Of a stretch of DNA of 64,000 nt, positions 1 through 10,005 are shown in pieces. A program made the translations under genes and the position numbers. Source of the DNA: Cryptomeria japonica (taxonomy: Eukaryota > Streptophyta > Pinopsida > Cupressales > Cupressaceae); contig NC_081412.1 of the NCBI RefSeq assembly GCF_030272615.1, forward strand, positions 698,592,656 through 698,656,655. The letters run 5' to 3'. Under the pieces are notes generated by a model. The model saw only the letters and a program-made list of their open reading frames with translations. It was not told the origin of the DNA and made no database searches. Each line of letters starts with the position of its first letter. The stretch's first letter is position 1.

Positions 1-1065
1 CCTGGTCCTTCAGGACTAGGGTGCTCAGTGCCTTGGTCCCCCAGGACCATGGCGCCCAGCGCCCTGGTCCCTGGGCCTATTTTGGGCCCGATCTCCTAAG
101 GGGTCTCGGGTCTTTTTGTTTGCAATTTGGAAATTAACTTTCCTGGTCGGCCTAAGGTTGGGAAATTCAGTCTTTTAACCCTAATTGGCAAGTATATAAA
201 CTACATTTTCCTCTCCCATTTGGGTAAGAAGGACATATGTGTACAAGCGTGGAAACTATACTCAAGCATTCAAGCATTCATTCCAAGTCTCCATTCAAGG
301 CTAAGTGTTGCATTCAAGACAAGGATTCAACCATTGAAGAGGAGATCACATACTACATGCTACATACAACATACGACATAAAATAAACAACAACATCTAA
401 ACCTTCGCACATAAGGATACAAACATCCTTAGAACAAGGTATTAGTACTTGTTTTACATTACAGTCATTTACATTTACAGCATTGCTCATTTCTTGGTTA
501 ATTCCAAAACCGGGGTTTGACCTAAAGGCAAACCCCTAATCCCTAACCCCCCAATCGTCTTCGCTTTTCTATGTGTAGGTTGCAGGTACGCGGCTGAAAT
601 TGAAGATCTGGAATCCTTGTGCAGAGACGAACAGATCCCCCTTCGTTTCGCAGATTTTTCGGAGGACCGTGGCGCCGGGCGCCATCATCCTGGCAACTTT
701 TGCTCAAATTTGCAGGACAGCGCCGTATTGACATTTTACTACTAATTCCAGGTCCGCAGCTTCATACTGTATTCCTATCTCAGTTTATAAGTGAATCTTT
801 GTCACTTTCTATGCATTCCTAGCTTAATTCTTCTATCAACATTCTTTACAAAAGAGGGTAGCCTTGCTGTCATAACCCTTGAAACTCATTTAGCATCCAA
901 TCTTGCATTGCGTGGGATTGGATCTTGTGGGTTTCAACCCCTCTTTTGAATGTAAAGTCTCTCCCCTAAGTGAAAACCATCAACCCTAGTGAATCTCCCT
1001 TCTCTCTCCTTGGAGTTGGAAGAGGGGAGAGCAACTAGGGTTTGATCACAATTTTCCGCTTTACA
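1..1065 (+). repeat. 5' LTR of the gag-only element (left about 190 bp missing)
   Basis: Aligns base for base with 6611-7674. It ends in TTTACA just before the primer-binding site. It contains a GC-rich block at the left with repeated GGACC and GGCGCC words, the motif GGTCGGCCTAA (145-155), a TATA box (193-200), and a second GGACC..GGCGCC palindromic block near 664-690. Small ORFs inside it occur at the same place in the other LTR and are not genes. Confidence 0.92.
193..200 (+). promoter_or_regulatory. TATA box of the 5' LTR
   Basis: TATATAAA lies about 40 bp downstream of the GGTCGGCCTAA motif and is conserved at the same place in the 3' LTR. It is the likely core promoter for the element's genomic RNA, with transcription expected to start about 30 bp downstream. 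The start site is inferred. Confidence 0.6.
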
Positions 1066-1068
1066 TTT

Positions 1069-1087
1069 TGGTGAACCCGACGTGAAC
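1069..1087 (+). other. Primer-binding site of the gag-only element
   Basis: TGGTGAACCCGACGTGAAC begins 4 bases after the LTR end, the usual place for the tRNA primer site. The leading TGG pairs with a tRNA CCA end. It is not the initiator-Met type found in Copia-2, G3 and the TRIM of this window, and I could not assign the tRNA. Confidence 0.75.
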
Positions 1088-2244
1088 ATCACTTCTGATT
1101 ATTCATGGTTATATCTGAAAATTGGCTTCCTTGATTACATTTCCATGTTGATCTTTTGCAAAATTTTAGAGGTTAATTGCATAAAAACCCTAAAATTTCT
1201 TTTTAGTAATTAAGCTTGTGAAATATTTAATTGTTAATGCTTGTTTCAGATCTGCCCTTCTATTACAAATTATCAATTCATATTTGTGCTTTGATTTTGA
1301 AAATTAAGTGGTTAAGTGTCAAAACCCTAATTTTTGAAACCCTCTTGATTCAACCTTTGTCCGACAATTTCACTAATCAGAACATCTCCAAATCAGCTGT
1401 AACTTTGGATTCCGCAATAAAATCACAATATCTTTCATCCCTGAAAATTTGGAAAAAAGTTGCGAGGACCGTGTGCACTCCGAGCGCCATCGTCCCCGAC
1501 ATTTTTTTCGAAATTTTGGGAGCGAGATCTTACTGTATTTTCCTGCTAAAATCCAGAATTTTGGCTGATTTTATCAATTTTAACACCTTCAAATTTACAG
1601 TCAAAGTTGGTCTTGTGATTGCTTGGATTAAGGCTTTTAAACATTCAAAAATCATTGAAACTGAAATTTTGTGTCAAAATTGTGTTCTTACTGTCCTAAA
1701 TCTGAAAAGTGTGTTGCATTCATTCGAAATTTCAGTGCTTTATTCAAATTCTTACAATTTGTGACTTTTGAAATTAAATGTTTAATTACAACAACTTTAA
1801 TTTCCGCTTTCAAAATTGAATTTTGCGTGAAATTGAGTCAATTCTTAAATTTCAAAACTTGCATTGCTTTTGACATTCCCTCTAAAATCATAAAATTCAA
1901 AATTTTAGTTTCCCTCTCTTTTTCAAAATTCAAATTTTGCATTTTTCGACAATCTTGGTAGGGTTCAATTTCGAGATTGCAACTTTAATTTGGCCTATCT
2001 ACAGATCGTAAAATCACTCAATTTTTTCAGATTAGCTCTAAAATCATCATAAATTTCATCCCTGCAAATTTCGAAAAAAGTTGCTGGGACCGTGTGCACT
2101 CCGAAGCGCCACGGTCCCTGACATTTTTTCTGAAATTTCGGGAGATTGTCCTGATTGTATTTAACAGCTTAAATCCAGAAGATTGGCTGATTTTACTGAA
2201 AATTGCTACCTCTAAATTCAAAACTTTCTCTCTCTTTCTAGTGC
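1088..2244 (+). other. Long AT-rich leader with two copies of a hairpin module
   Basis: About 1.15 kb lies between the primer site and the gag start. A 177-codon open frame (1231-1764) is low in complexity and resembles no protein I know. The leader contains two related modules (about 1428-1535 and 2050-2150), each an imperfect palindrome centred on GGACCGTG, a GTGCAC word and GCGCCA..GTCC. The second has perfect 9-bp arms, GGGACCGTG (2086-2094) and CACGGTCCC (2110-2118), around a 15-base loop, flanked by outer complementary arms AAATTTC/GAAATTT. A related module occurs in the LTRs of G5. A role in RNA packaging or dimerisation is speculation. Confidence 0.6.
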
Positions 2245-5200
2245 ATGAGTTTTACAACAATAAGCCCTACTTACACTATTCCCGTTAGACAAAGCCGTAG
2301 AATTAAGTCTTTCCGAAGTTTAACTACTGAGGAGATGGAACCTAATTTGAATAGCCTTTTTAACGAGGACATGGGTAATTCCTCTAATCCTCCTAATGAT
2401 GAAGAATCTCTCCATGAGATTTCTGAAGAACAAATTTCGAAATTGGATAACCAATTTGACGATTTTCGACAATGGATGTCTCAAGAATACCCCGATAGTC
2501 AAGCTCTTCCTTTAATTGAGGGTCTAAAACGTATGCTTCAAAGTGATAAGAATGGAATTGATATTTTGCGTGGTATTGCACACATTGTGGATTCGAATGT
2601 GATGCCTATGAAGAGTTGTGCTGAAAATTTGGGTTATACACAACCTCCTACTCAAGACAATCATTCTATTCCTTTGACGACTCCTATTGCTAGTATACCT
2701 ACTTTTACATCAAACATAATGACTACTTCAATACAAGACATTCCTCCTATGATCACCAGTCATGGGGGCAATCCCTCTTCTTCAATCAACCCTCTTCCTT
2801 CATTTAATCCGACTTCTTCATTCATTCCTTCAATGAGTGTTCTTATTACATCTTCACAAATGAACATGACGCAAGGGGGCAATTCATTTAATCATTCCAT
2901 TCCTCCTTGTAGTGTTCCTCCTGTCCAATCATCTCCTATGACTAATTATCATAGAGTCCCACCACCTTACTCTTTGCCTTCTTTCAATAACATAACACCT
3001 CCATCTCAATCTAACACATCTAATATGAATTCTTCGACTGAAGCGACCATTAACAATCTTGCACAAACTGTCTATTCTTTACAGCAACAATTTGCCTCTA
3101 TGAATCAATCTAAGTTTAGTGTGCCCACATTTGATGTTGCGAGCCCACTTTCTCTTGATATTGTTCGAGCTATTCCCCCTAAACATGTTGAAATTCCGCA
3201 TTTGGAGCTTTATAATGGTAAAGGTGATCCTCTAACACATGTTAAGACTTTTCAAACAATATGTACTGATTTTGCTTATGACCAAAGGTTGCTTGCAAAA
3301 CTGTTTACTAGAACATTAAGAGACAAAGCCCTACAATGGTATTGCTCGTTGCCTTCCTATTCTATTACTTCTTTCGAACAACTTGCAAATGCTTTCATTC
3401 AACAATTTCAAAACAATATAAGTCCTAAAGTTACTTTGATTGATTTAATGCATTGTAAACAAGGTGTTAAAGAAAAAGTGACTGATTTCATTGGTAGATA
3501 TAAGCATTTGTATGCTCAAATTTCTTTTCTAGTGCCTGACAATGATATTCAAAGAATCTTTATTTCTAATTTACAAAAAGATATCCGAGACAAACTTCTG
3601 TTTTCTGAGTTTACTTCTTTCCAATAGTTGTGTGCAACTCTTCACAATTATCAACTGACTGTGAGTCAAATGGAACAATCACATCCTATGGCTCCGAGTG
3701 ATAAGGGTGATAGCAGTCAACAACCGTTTGGGAAGTTTAAACCGAATAGAGATTCCATCAAATTCAATGAAAACATCATTAACAACAATGTGAATGCAAC
3801 ATCAGGTGTGCCTCCTATTTCTAAATTTTTCAAGAAAGAAAGAAAGTATACTCCTTTGAATGAATCATTGCATAGTATTATGAATAAGTTATTGGAAAAA
3901 AATGTTCTTACTCTTCCTCCTATAAGGCAAATTGATCCTGCAAAGATTACTTCACCCTATTTTGATAACAAAGCTTTTTGTCAATTTCATCGTCAGCCTG
4001 GGCATGATACTGAAAAATGTTTTTCTTTAAAGGGTAAAATTCAAGATTTGATTGATAATAATACTAATTCTGTTTCTGGAGTGAACGATAAAGGCAATAC
4101 ATCTGTAGCTCCTCCTAATCAAAATCTTCAGATTTTCACTGATCCATTACCTTCTCATACCTCTAACGCAATTGAGGCTAATGATTCCTCTCTCTCATCT
4201 GATGGTCTTGTGTCTATGACTCCGAATGTGATTAACTTTGTAGAGCAGCAAGAAAACCCTAAAGAACCTTCCATCACATTTGATTCTAGTGAAACCATTA
4301 GGGCACCTGATGGTCCTTTATACATAGTTGCAAAAGTCAAGAATACACCTTGCCGTGGAGTGCTTATTGACCCTTCTTGTATGGTTAATGTCATTACTGA
4401 AGAATTTATTTTTACTTTGCAATTGAATCAAGTGATCTATGATGAAACAAATGTGGTTGTGAAATTATTTGATGCATTTTCTTCTCCTACAATTGGTTCT
4501 ATTACATTACCTATTGAGGTCCATAACAAATCCCTTGATGTGAACTTTGCTATTATTCCATCTTCCGAACAATTTCGTGTGAAGCTTGGCTATCCTTGGC
4601 TATCTTCCATGAAATCTATTGCTTCTCCTATTCATAAGTGTTTGAAATTTCCCCATAATGGTGAAGTTGTTACTGTCAATCATAGTCTCTTTAAACCAGC
4701 TGAAAGAACTTCTAGCGTTCCTCTTGATTACTTTTGGCCTAAACAATTCCAATCTCTTCCTCCGCGAAATGATCATCTTTTCAAATCTTATCAAAAGTGG
4801 AAAACAGATATGATCCTATCTCTAAGTGAACCTAGAACACCTAAACTTGATATCCCTATCATTCTTGAGAAGGAAGTTCTTCCTTTGAAAGATAAAACTA
4901 ATGTCTTTCCTCAAGAAGATTCCCAACCCATCCCTATGGATGTGACTATGCCTATATCTAATAAACTTCCTAAAAGTAGACCTATCCCTCCTCGTCATAA
5001 TGGACTTGGTCTCCTTCCTAAACCAAAAATTCCTCCTTTATATGGAGCAGTTCCTCCTCCTTCCTCTTATGGAGAGAAGAGACCTTCCTTTTCTCCTATT
5101 ATTCAACCTAAGAGACCACAACCTAAACACCCAAGTGGTAAGGATGAGAACATTCCTCCTCCTCAATCTTCTCAACTTCCTACTAAGACTAGACGAAATC

Positions 5201-5670
5201 GTTCTGCACGCGAACGTCGACGAAAGCGTCGTCTTAGAGCTCAAGCAGCTGCTTCTCAAACTTTGCAATCTCCAAAAACACCTTCAACAAGCATTATTCC
5301 ATTTTCTCCAAAATCTCCAAAACATAAGATGCATGATGGTCTTGATCCTGTGCGAGTTAAAGACCCTATCTTTATAAATCTTGATGATGATATAAATGAA
5401 AATGTTATTCATGATGCAAATGTTACTCTTGTTCATTCTGATAGTGAATATGAACTTGTTGATATTGATAACCATTTATCTAATGAATTTTCTAAAGCAC
5501 TTATCCTAGCTCCTAGACAAGAACACTGTGGCTTGGGATATGAACATAGCCCTTGTTTGGATCTTGTGATAGCTCCATCTGCTATTTTGGATGTTCCTCC
5601 TCTAGCGTGTTCCCTGCCTTCCCGAAACATTGATCAGCAAGATCGGGGGGTAGATGACGTGCTAGACTAG
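2245..5670 (+). CDS. Gag with C-terminal protease-like domain, one in-frame TAG
   Basis: One frame runs for about 1141 codons, broken only by TAG at 3625-3627. The start ATG at 2245 is the first in the frame after the leader. Residues 1-310 are Ser/Pro/Asn-rich. A retrotransposon Gag capsid domain follows (about residues 315-460, with GDPLTHVKTF and LRDKALQWY), ending close to the TAG. After the stop come a CCHC-like knuckle (CQFHRQPGHDTEKC, near 3976-4020) typical of Tat-lineage Gags, then a retropepsin-like fold near 4303-4690 whose catalytic triplet reads LIDPS instead of LIDSG, so activity is doubtful. The tail is Pro-rich with a basic stretch (RRNRSARERRRKRRLR) and an acidic end. The TAG could be a null mutation or a readthrough site; it is followed by TTG, not the known CAR-YYA readthrough context. 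No pol follows. Confidence 0.8.
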
Positions 5671-6402
5671 TTACATTAGCATAGCAGATTCTCTCCTCCT
5701 CTATCGTTACTTCTTCTATGTGTTATCCTCATTCTTCTATTTGTTGTCCTTAGTGTTGTCTACTTGAGGACGATGCAAAGCATTGAGATCTCTTTTGGTC
5801 TCTCTCATGTTGACTCAAAAGACACATGTGTTCCCTTCTTCTAGGTGACCTTCCTTGATTGGGGAATGAAGAACAATTATGCATAAATACATATGATATA
5901 TATACATGAACTATCATACAGCATACTGACCCCGAGGAAAGCGAAGTCACCTCGTGCTTTGTGTTTTGTGTCTATTATCCTTGGGTTTATCTCACACTTG
6001 GGGGCTAAATCTTTGTGATAACGTGCTCCTTTCCTTCCTTATTTCTTATGTGTATCACTACGTTAAAACAATCACCCCCGTTGAGGTGTGTGCGATCGCT
6101 TTAACGTAGGGGGGCATACACCCTGTCTATCCTTTCGCGATACTTGAAAATTTCAAAATTTCTTGGCGAACTTAGCTTTGCCTTGAAAATTTTTGGTATT
6201 TTTCTTGCATGACTCATAGTGAGGGAACCTTACTACTGACAGTCATGGTTCTCCCTCGTGATCTTCCCTTTTACGTTGTCAATCGAAGTCATAAAATCCT
6301 TAGTCCACTGGGGGCTTGGTGTATCTTGCCTCCTTGATGTGGTGAAAGTCTTTCAATGTTGTTTCCTTGTACTTTACTGGAAGTATGAGCATACATACTC
6401 CC
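5671..6402 (+). other. 3' untranslated region of the gag-only element
   Basis: This non-coding stretch lies between the gag/protease stop and the polypurine tract. It includes the words GGGGGGCATACA (near 6111) and a segment before the tract resembling the equivalent segment of G5 (57.3-57.55 kb). I see no supported ORF. Confidence 0.6.
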
Positions 6403-6420
6403 GCTAAAGTGGGGGCTAAA
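6403..6420 (+). other. Polypurine tract of the gag-only element
   Basis: GCTAAAGTGGGGGCTAAA immediately precedes the 3' LTR start TGTAGCG. Such tracts prime plus-strand DNA synthesis. The same 18 bases with one mismatch precede the 3' LTR of G5 (57553-57570), linking the two families. Confidence 0.75.
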
Positions 6421-7674
6421 TGTAGCGTCCTAAAATTGTGACACTTGCAATTTTGACTGCATTTCAGTCTTCACGATGGTGACGCAACATGCAACCTGAA
6501 TGGAGACCCCGAAACCTGATTATGACACTGAAAACTGCATTTTCTAGCACCCTGGCCTGAACCTCCTTGCACCCTGCTGTCCCGGGAGGTGGGACCAGAG
6601 CGCCCAGCGCCCTGGTCCTTCAGAACCAGGGCGCTCAGCACCCTGGTCCCCCAGGACCATGGCGCCCAGCGCCCTGGTCCCTGGGCCTATTTTGGGCCCG
6701 GTCTCCTAAGGGGTCTCGGGTCTTTTTGTTTGCAATTTGGAAATTAACTTTCCTGGTCGGCCTAAGGTCGGGAAAATCAGTCTTTTAACCCTAATTGGCA
6801 AGTATATAAACTACATTTTCCTCTCCCATTTAGGTAAGAAGGACATATGTGTACAAGCGTGGAAACTATACTCGAGCATTCAAGCATTCATTCCAAGTCT
6901 CCATTCAAGGCTAAGTGTTGCATTCAAGACAAGGATTCAACCATTGAAGAGGAGATCACATACTACATGCTACATACAACATACGACATACAACAAACAA
7001 CAACATCTAAACCTTCGCACATAAGGATACAAACATCCTTAGAACAAGGTATTAGTACTTGTTTTACATTACAGTCATTTACATTTACAGCATTGCTCAT
7101 TTCTTGGTTAATTCCAAAACCGGGGTTTGACCTAAAGGCAAACCCCTAATCCCTAACCCCCCAATCGTCTTCGCTTTTTTGTGTGTAGGTTGCAGGTACG
7201 CGGCTGAAATTGAAGATCTGGAATCCTTGTGCAGAGACGAACAGATCCCCCTTCGTTTCGTGGATTTTTCGGAGGACCGTGGTGCCGGGCGCCATCGTCC
7301 TGGCAACTTTTGCTCAAATTTGCAGGACAGCGCCGTATCGACATTTTACTGCTAATTCCAGGTCTACAGCTTCATACTGTATTCCTATCTCAGTTTATAA
7401 GCGAATCTTTGTCACTTTCTATGCATTCCTAGCTTAATTCTTCTATCAACATTCTTTACAAAAGAGGGTAGCCTTGCTGTCATAACCCTTGAAACTCATT
7501 TAGCATCCAATCTTGCATTGCATGGGATTGGATCTTGTGGGTTTCAACCCCTCTTTTGAATGTAAAGTCTCTCCCCTAAGTGAAATCATCAACCCTAGTG
7601 AATCTCCCTTCTCTCTCCTTGGAGTTGGAAGAGGGGAGAGCAACTAGGGTTCGATCGCGATTTTCCGCTTTACA
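6421..7674 (+). repeat. 3' LTR of the gag-only element, complete (1254 bp)
   Basis: Starts TGTAGCGTCC after the polypurine tract and ends CTTTACA. The GC-rich part (6588-6692) carries at least five GGACC/GGTCC words and several GGCGCC or GCGCCC words arranged as overlapping inverted repeats. A second palindromic block (7274-7295) lies near the 3' end. The promoter motif GGTCGGCCTAA is at 6755-6765. The LTR starts TG and ends CA as expected. Confidence 0.93.
6803..6810 (+). promoter_or_regulatory. TATA box of the 3' LTR
   Basis: TATATAAA at the position matching 193-200 of the 5' LTR. If active it would transcribe rightward into the copia remnant. Confidence 0.55.
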
Positions 7675-9651
7675 GGAAGTAAATGCTATATTAGAAGAGA
7701 TGAGTATATTGGAAAATTTTATCCTAGAAGTGATGAAAGAATATTTCTTGGTTATTCATCTAAGAGAAAGGCATATAGGTGTTTTAACAAGAGATTGCAG
7801 GAAATTGTTGAGAGTACAAATGTGAAAACTGATGAACAGTTTAGAGGAACTTCAAGGTATATAGACTCTAAACTGGCAACAAAGATACTAACAAATGAAC
7901 ACACACCGGTATAGAATGAAGATCCAGTTACACCAGTATCATGTAAAAATTCCATTGTAACTAAAGAACAACAACAAACAAAGACACCTCGGTATGTAAG
8001 ATTGAACCACTCTGAAGATCAGATAACTGGGAACAAATATCAAGGAGTTATGACAAGAGGAAGACTGGCAAATGAAGAGGTATGTCATATTTCTCAAATT
8101 GAACCATTATCAATTAATGAAGCATGTGAAGATAAACACTGGATTAAAGCTATGGAAGAAGAATTAGAACAAATTGAAAAGAATAACACATGGACATTAG
8201 TTCCCTGGCCTAAAGACAAAAATGTAATTGGAAGAAAATGGGTATTCAGAAACAAACTCAATGAAGATGGTAAGGTAATAAGAAATAAAGCAATACTAGT
8301 GTGTAAGGGATATTCACAGAAAGAAGGAATTGATTACAATGAAATCTTTGCACCAGTAGCTAGAATTAAGGCAGTCAGATTATTCTTGGCTTTTGCAGCA
8401 CACAAGAACTACAAAGTATATCAGATGGATATTAAATGTGCATTTCTGAATGGAGATCTTGAAGAAGAAGTTTACATTGAGCAACCTGATGGATTTTCTT
8501 TGACAGATAAAAAAGATATGGTTTGCATGTTAAGGAAAGCTTTATATGTGTTAAAGCAAGCTCCAACAGCTTGGTATGCTAGATTGGATAAATATCTTTT
8601 GAAGATTGGTTTGTAAAGACTAATGATGACATCAACTTATACTGACAGCAACTTATACTATAAAGTGACTAATGATGACATCTTGGTTATAGACGTTTTT
8701 GTTGATGATATTATCTTTGGAGGAGAAGATGGGTTATGTAAAGACTTTTCTATTGAAATGCAGCAAGAATTTGAAATGTCTATGATTGGAGAGATAAAAT
8801 TCCTTTTAGCATTGCAGATCTCACAGACTGATAAAGGTATATTCTTGACTCAATCCAAGTACTTGAAGGAGTTACTAAAGAAATTTGGGATGGAAAACTC
8901 TAAACCGGTAAGCACACCTATGACTACAAATGACAAATTATCACTAAGGGATGAATCTACACCTGTTAATCCGACTAGGTACAAATCTATGATAGGAGGT
9001 TAACTGTATTTGACACAAATAAGACCTGACATTATGAATGCAGTATGTATTGTTTCAAGATTTCAGAGTAATCCTAGAGAAAATCATGAATCGGCAGTAA
9101 AAAGTATTTTCCAATACTTACAAGGCACTACAAATCTTGGCTTATGGTATCCTAGCGATGAAAACTTTGAATTATGTGCATACACAGATGGAAGTTGGGC
9201 AGGAGATGTAGATGACAGAAAAAGCACCACCGGCGGAGTATTTTTTCTTGGAAACAAATTAATTTCTTGGTTGAGTAAGAAACAAAGTTGCACATCTTTA
9301 TCAACAACAGAATCAGAATATTTTGTAGCAGCAACTAACTATATACAGGTATTATGGCTTAAGTAAATGTTGAAGGACATAAAGATAAAATGCAAGGAAC
9401 CTATAACTATCTATTGTGATAAAACTGCAGTAATTGATATATCTAAGAATTCGGTACTACATTCTAAAAATAAACATGTTTCTATCAAACTGAATTTTCT
9501 AAAGGAGAATGTTGAAGTAAAAGAAGTAAAACTAGTTTATGTGAATACTAAAGAGCAGATTGCAGGTATTTTTACTAAGCCCTTATCTAAAGAGACTTTT
9601 GAATATCTCAAAGATCAGCTTGGGTTCATACCCCCACCGGTAGAAACTTAG
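7675..9651 (+). pseudogene. Copia-1 pol: integrase C-terminus, reverse transcriptase and RNase H
   Basis: One frame runs throughout and is broken by stops at 7912, 8614, 9001 and 9364. The first part matches the integrase C-terminal region of Copia-2 (SKCYIRRDEYIG). RVT_2 reverse transcriptase follows, from [14 protein letters not shown] to [15 protein letters not shown]; the catalytic box is FVDD near 8700. The copia-type RNase H shows YTDGSWAGD, STTESEY and the KHVSIKLNFL region. Near 8616-8685 a 15-base word (ACTAATGATGACATC) is duplicated and the conserved FSKGNADN segment seen in Copia-2 is disturbed. The protein cannot be made as it stands. Confidence 0.9.
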
Positions 9652-10005
9652 ACAATTGATGTTTGTCATCAACCGATAGAACTAACAGAGAAATATTTTA
9701 CTTTGGCTTTGATGAGGAGAGCTACTTCAAAGGGGGAGTAGTTGGTATTTTGTATTTGAACTTGGTTTTTGTATTGCTTGGCATTTGATGTCAAAGTGGG
9801 AGACATTGATATGGAAAAACACATGTTACTCCTAGGGGGAGAGAATGTTATTTTGGGAGAGATTGATTACTCTATGTAGCTGAATTTTGAATTTTGGTTT
9901 TGATTTCTTTTTGGGAGATTGCGGGTTTTTGGTATTTGGCATTTCTGTTTTGGCACTTCGATGGTTTTTCCATCTTGTGTTGCCATCAATATCAAAGGGG
10001 GAGAT
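9652..10005 (+). other. Copia-1 3' spacer and polypurine tract
   Basis: Non-coding sequence after pol, ending in CAAAGGGGGAGAT (9993-10005) directly before the LTR start. The same tract is present in reverse complement at 33028-33040 in Copia-2. A further AAGGGGGAG copy occurs near 9730. Confidence 0.75.

Larger units (their letters stand above)
1..7674 (+). mobile_element. Non-autonomous gag-only LTR retrotransposon (TR-GAG type), left end outside window
   Basis: Two direct repeats (1-1065 and 6421-7674) bound an internal region with a primer-binding site, a long leader, one gag/protease-like ORF and a polypurine tract. No reverse transcriptase, RNase H or integrase is present, so the element must use enzymes supplied by another element. 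It is inserted in the integrase region of Copia-1: the copia reading frame resumes at base 7675 directly after the LTR end. The copia sequence to the left and about 190 bp of the 5' LTR lie outside the window, so the target duplication (expected GGAAG) cannot be checked. The two LTRs differ at about 30 of 1065 positions by my count, mostly transitions, so this is among the younger insertions here. Confidence 0.88.

Noticed and set aside
127-822. Short ORFs in the first LTR (127-381, 619-822)
   Set aside because: The same frames occur at the same places in the 3' LTR (6737-7024, 7229-7432). They are LTR sequence with no domain and sit around the TATA box.
1231-1961. 177- and 96-codon ORFs in the leader
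   Set aside because: AT-rich low-complexity leader; the frames overlap each other and cross the hairpin module. No motif.
5000-5377. 125-codon plus-strand frame inside the gag/protease ORF
   Set aside because: Alternative-frame shadow of the Pro-rich and Arg-rich tail of the long ORF.
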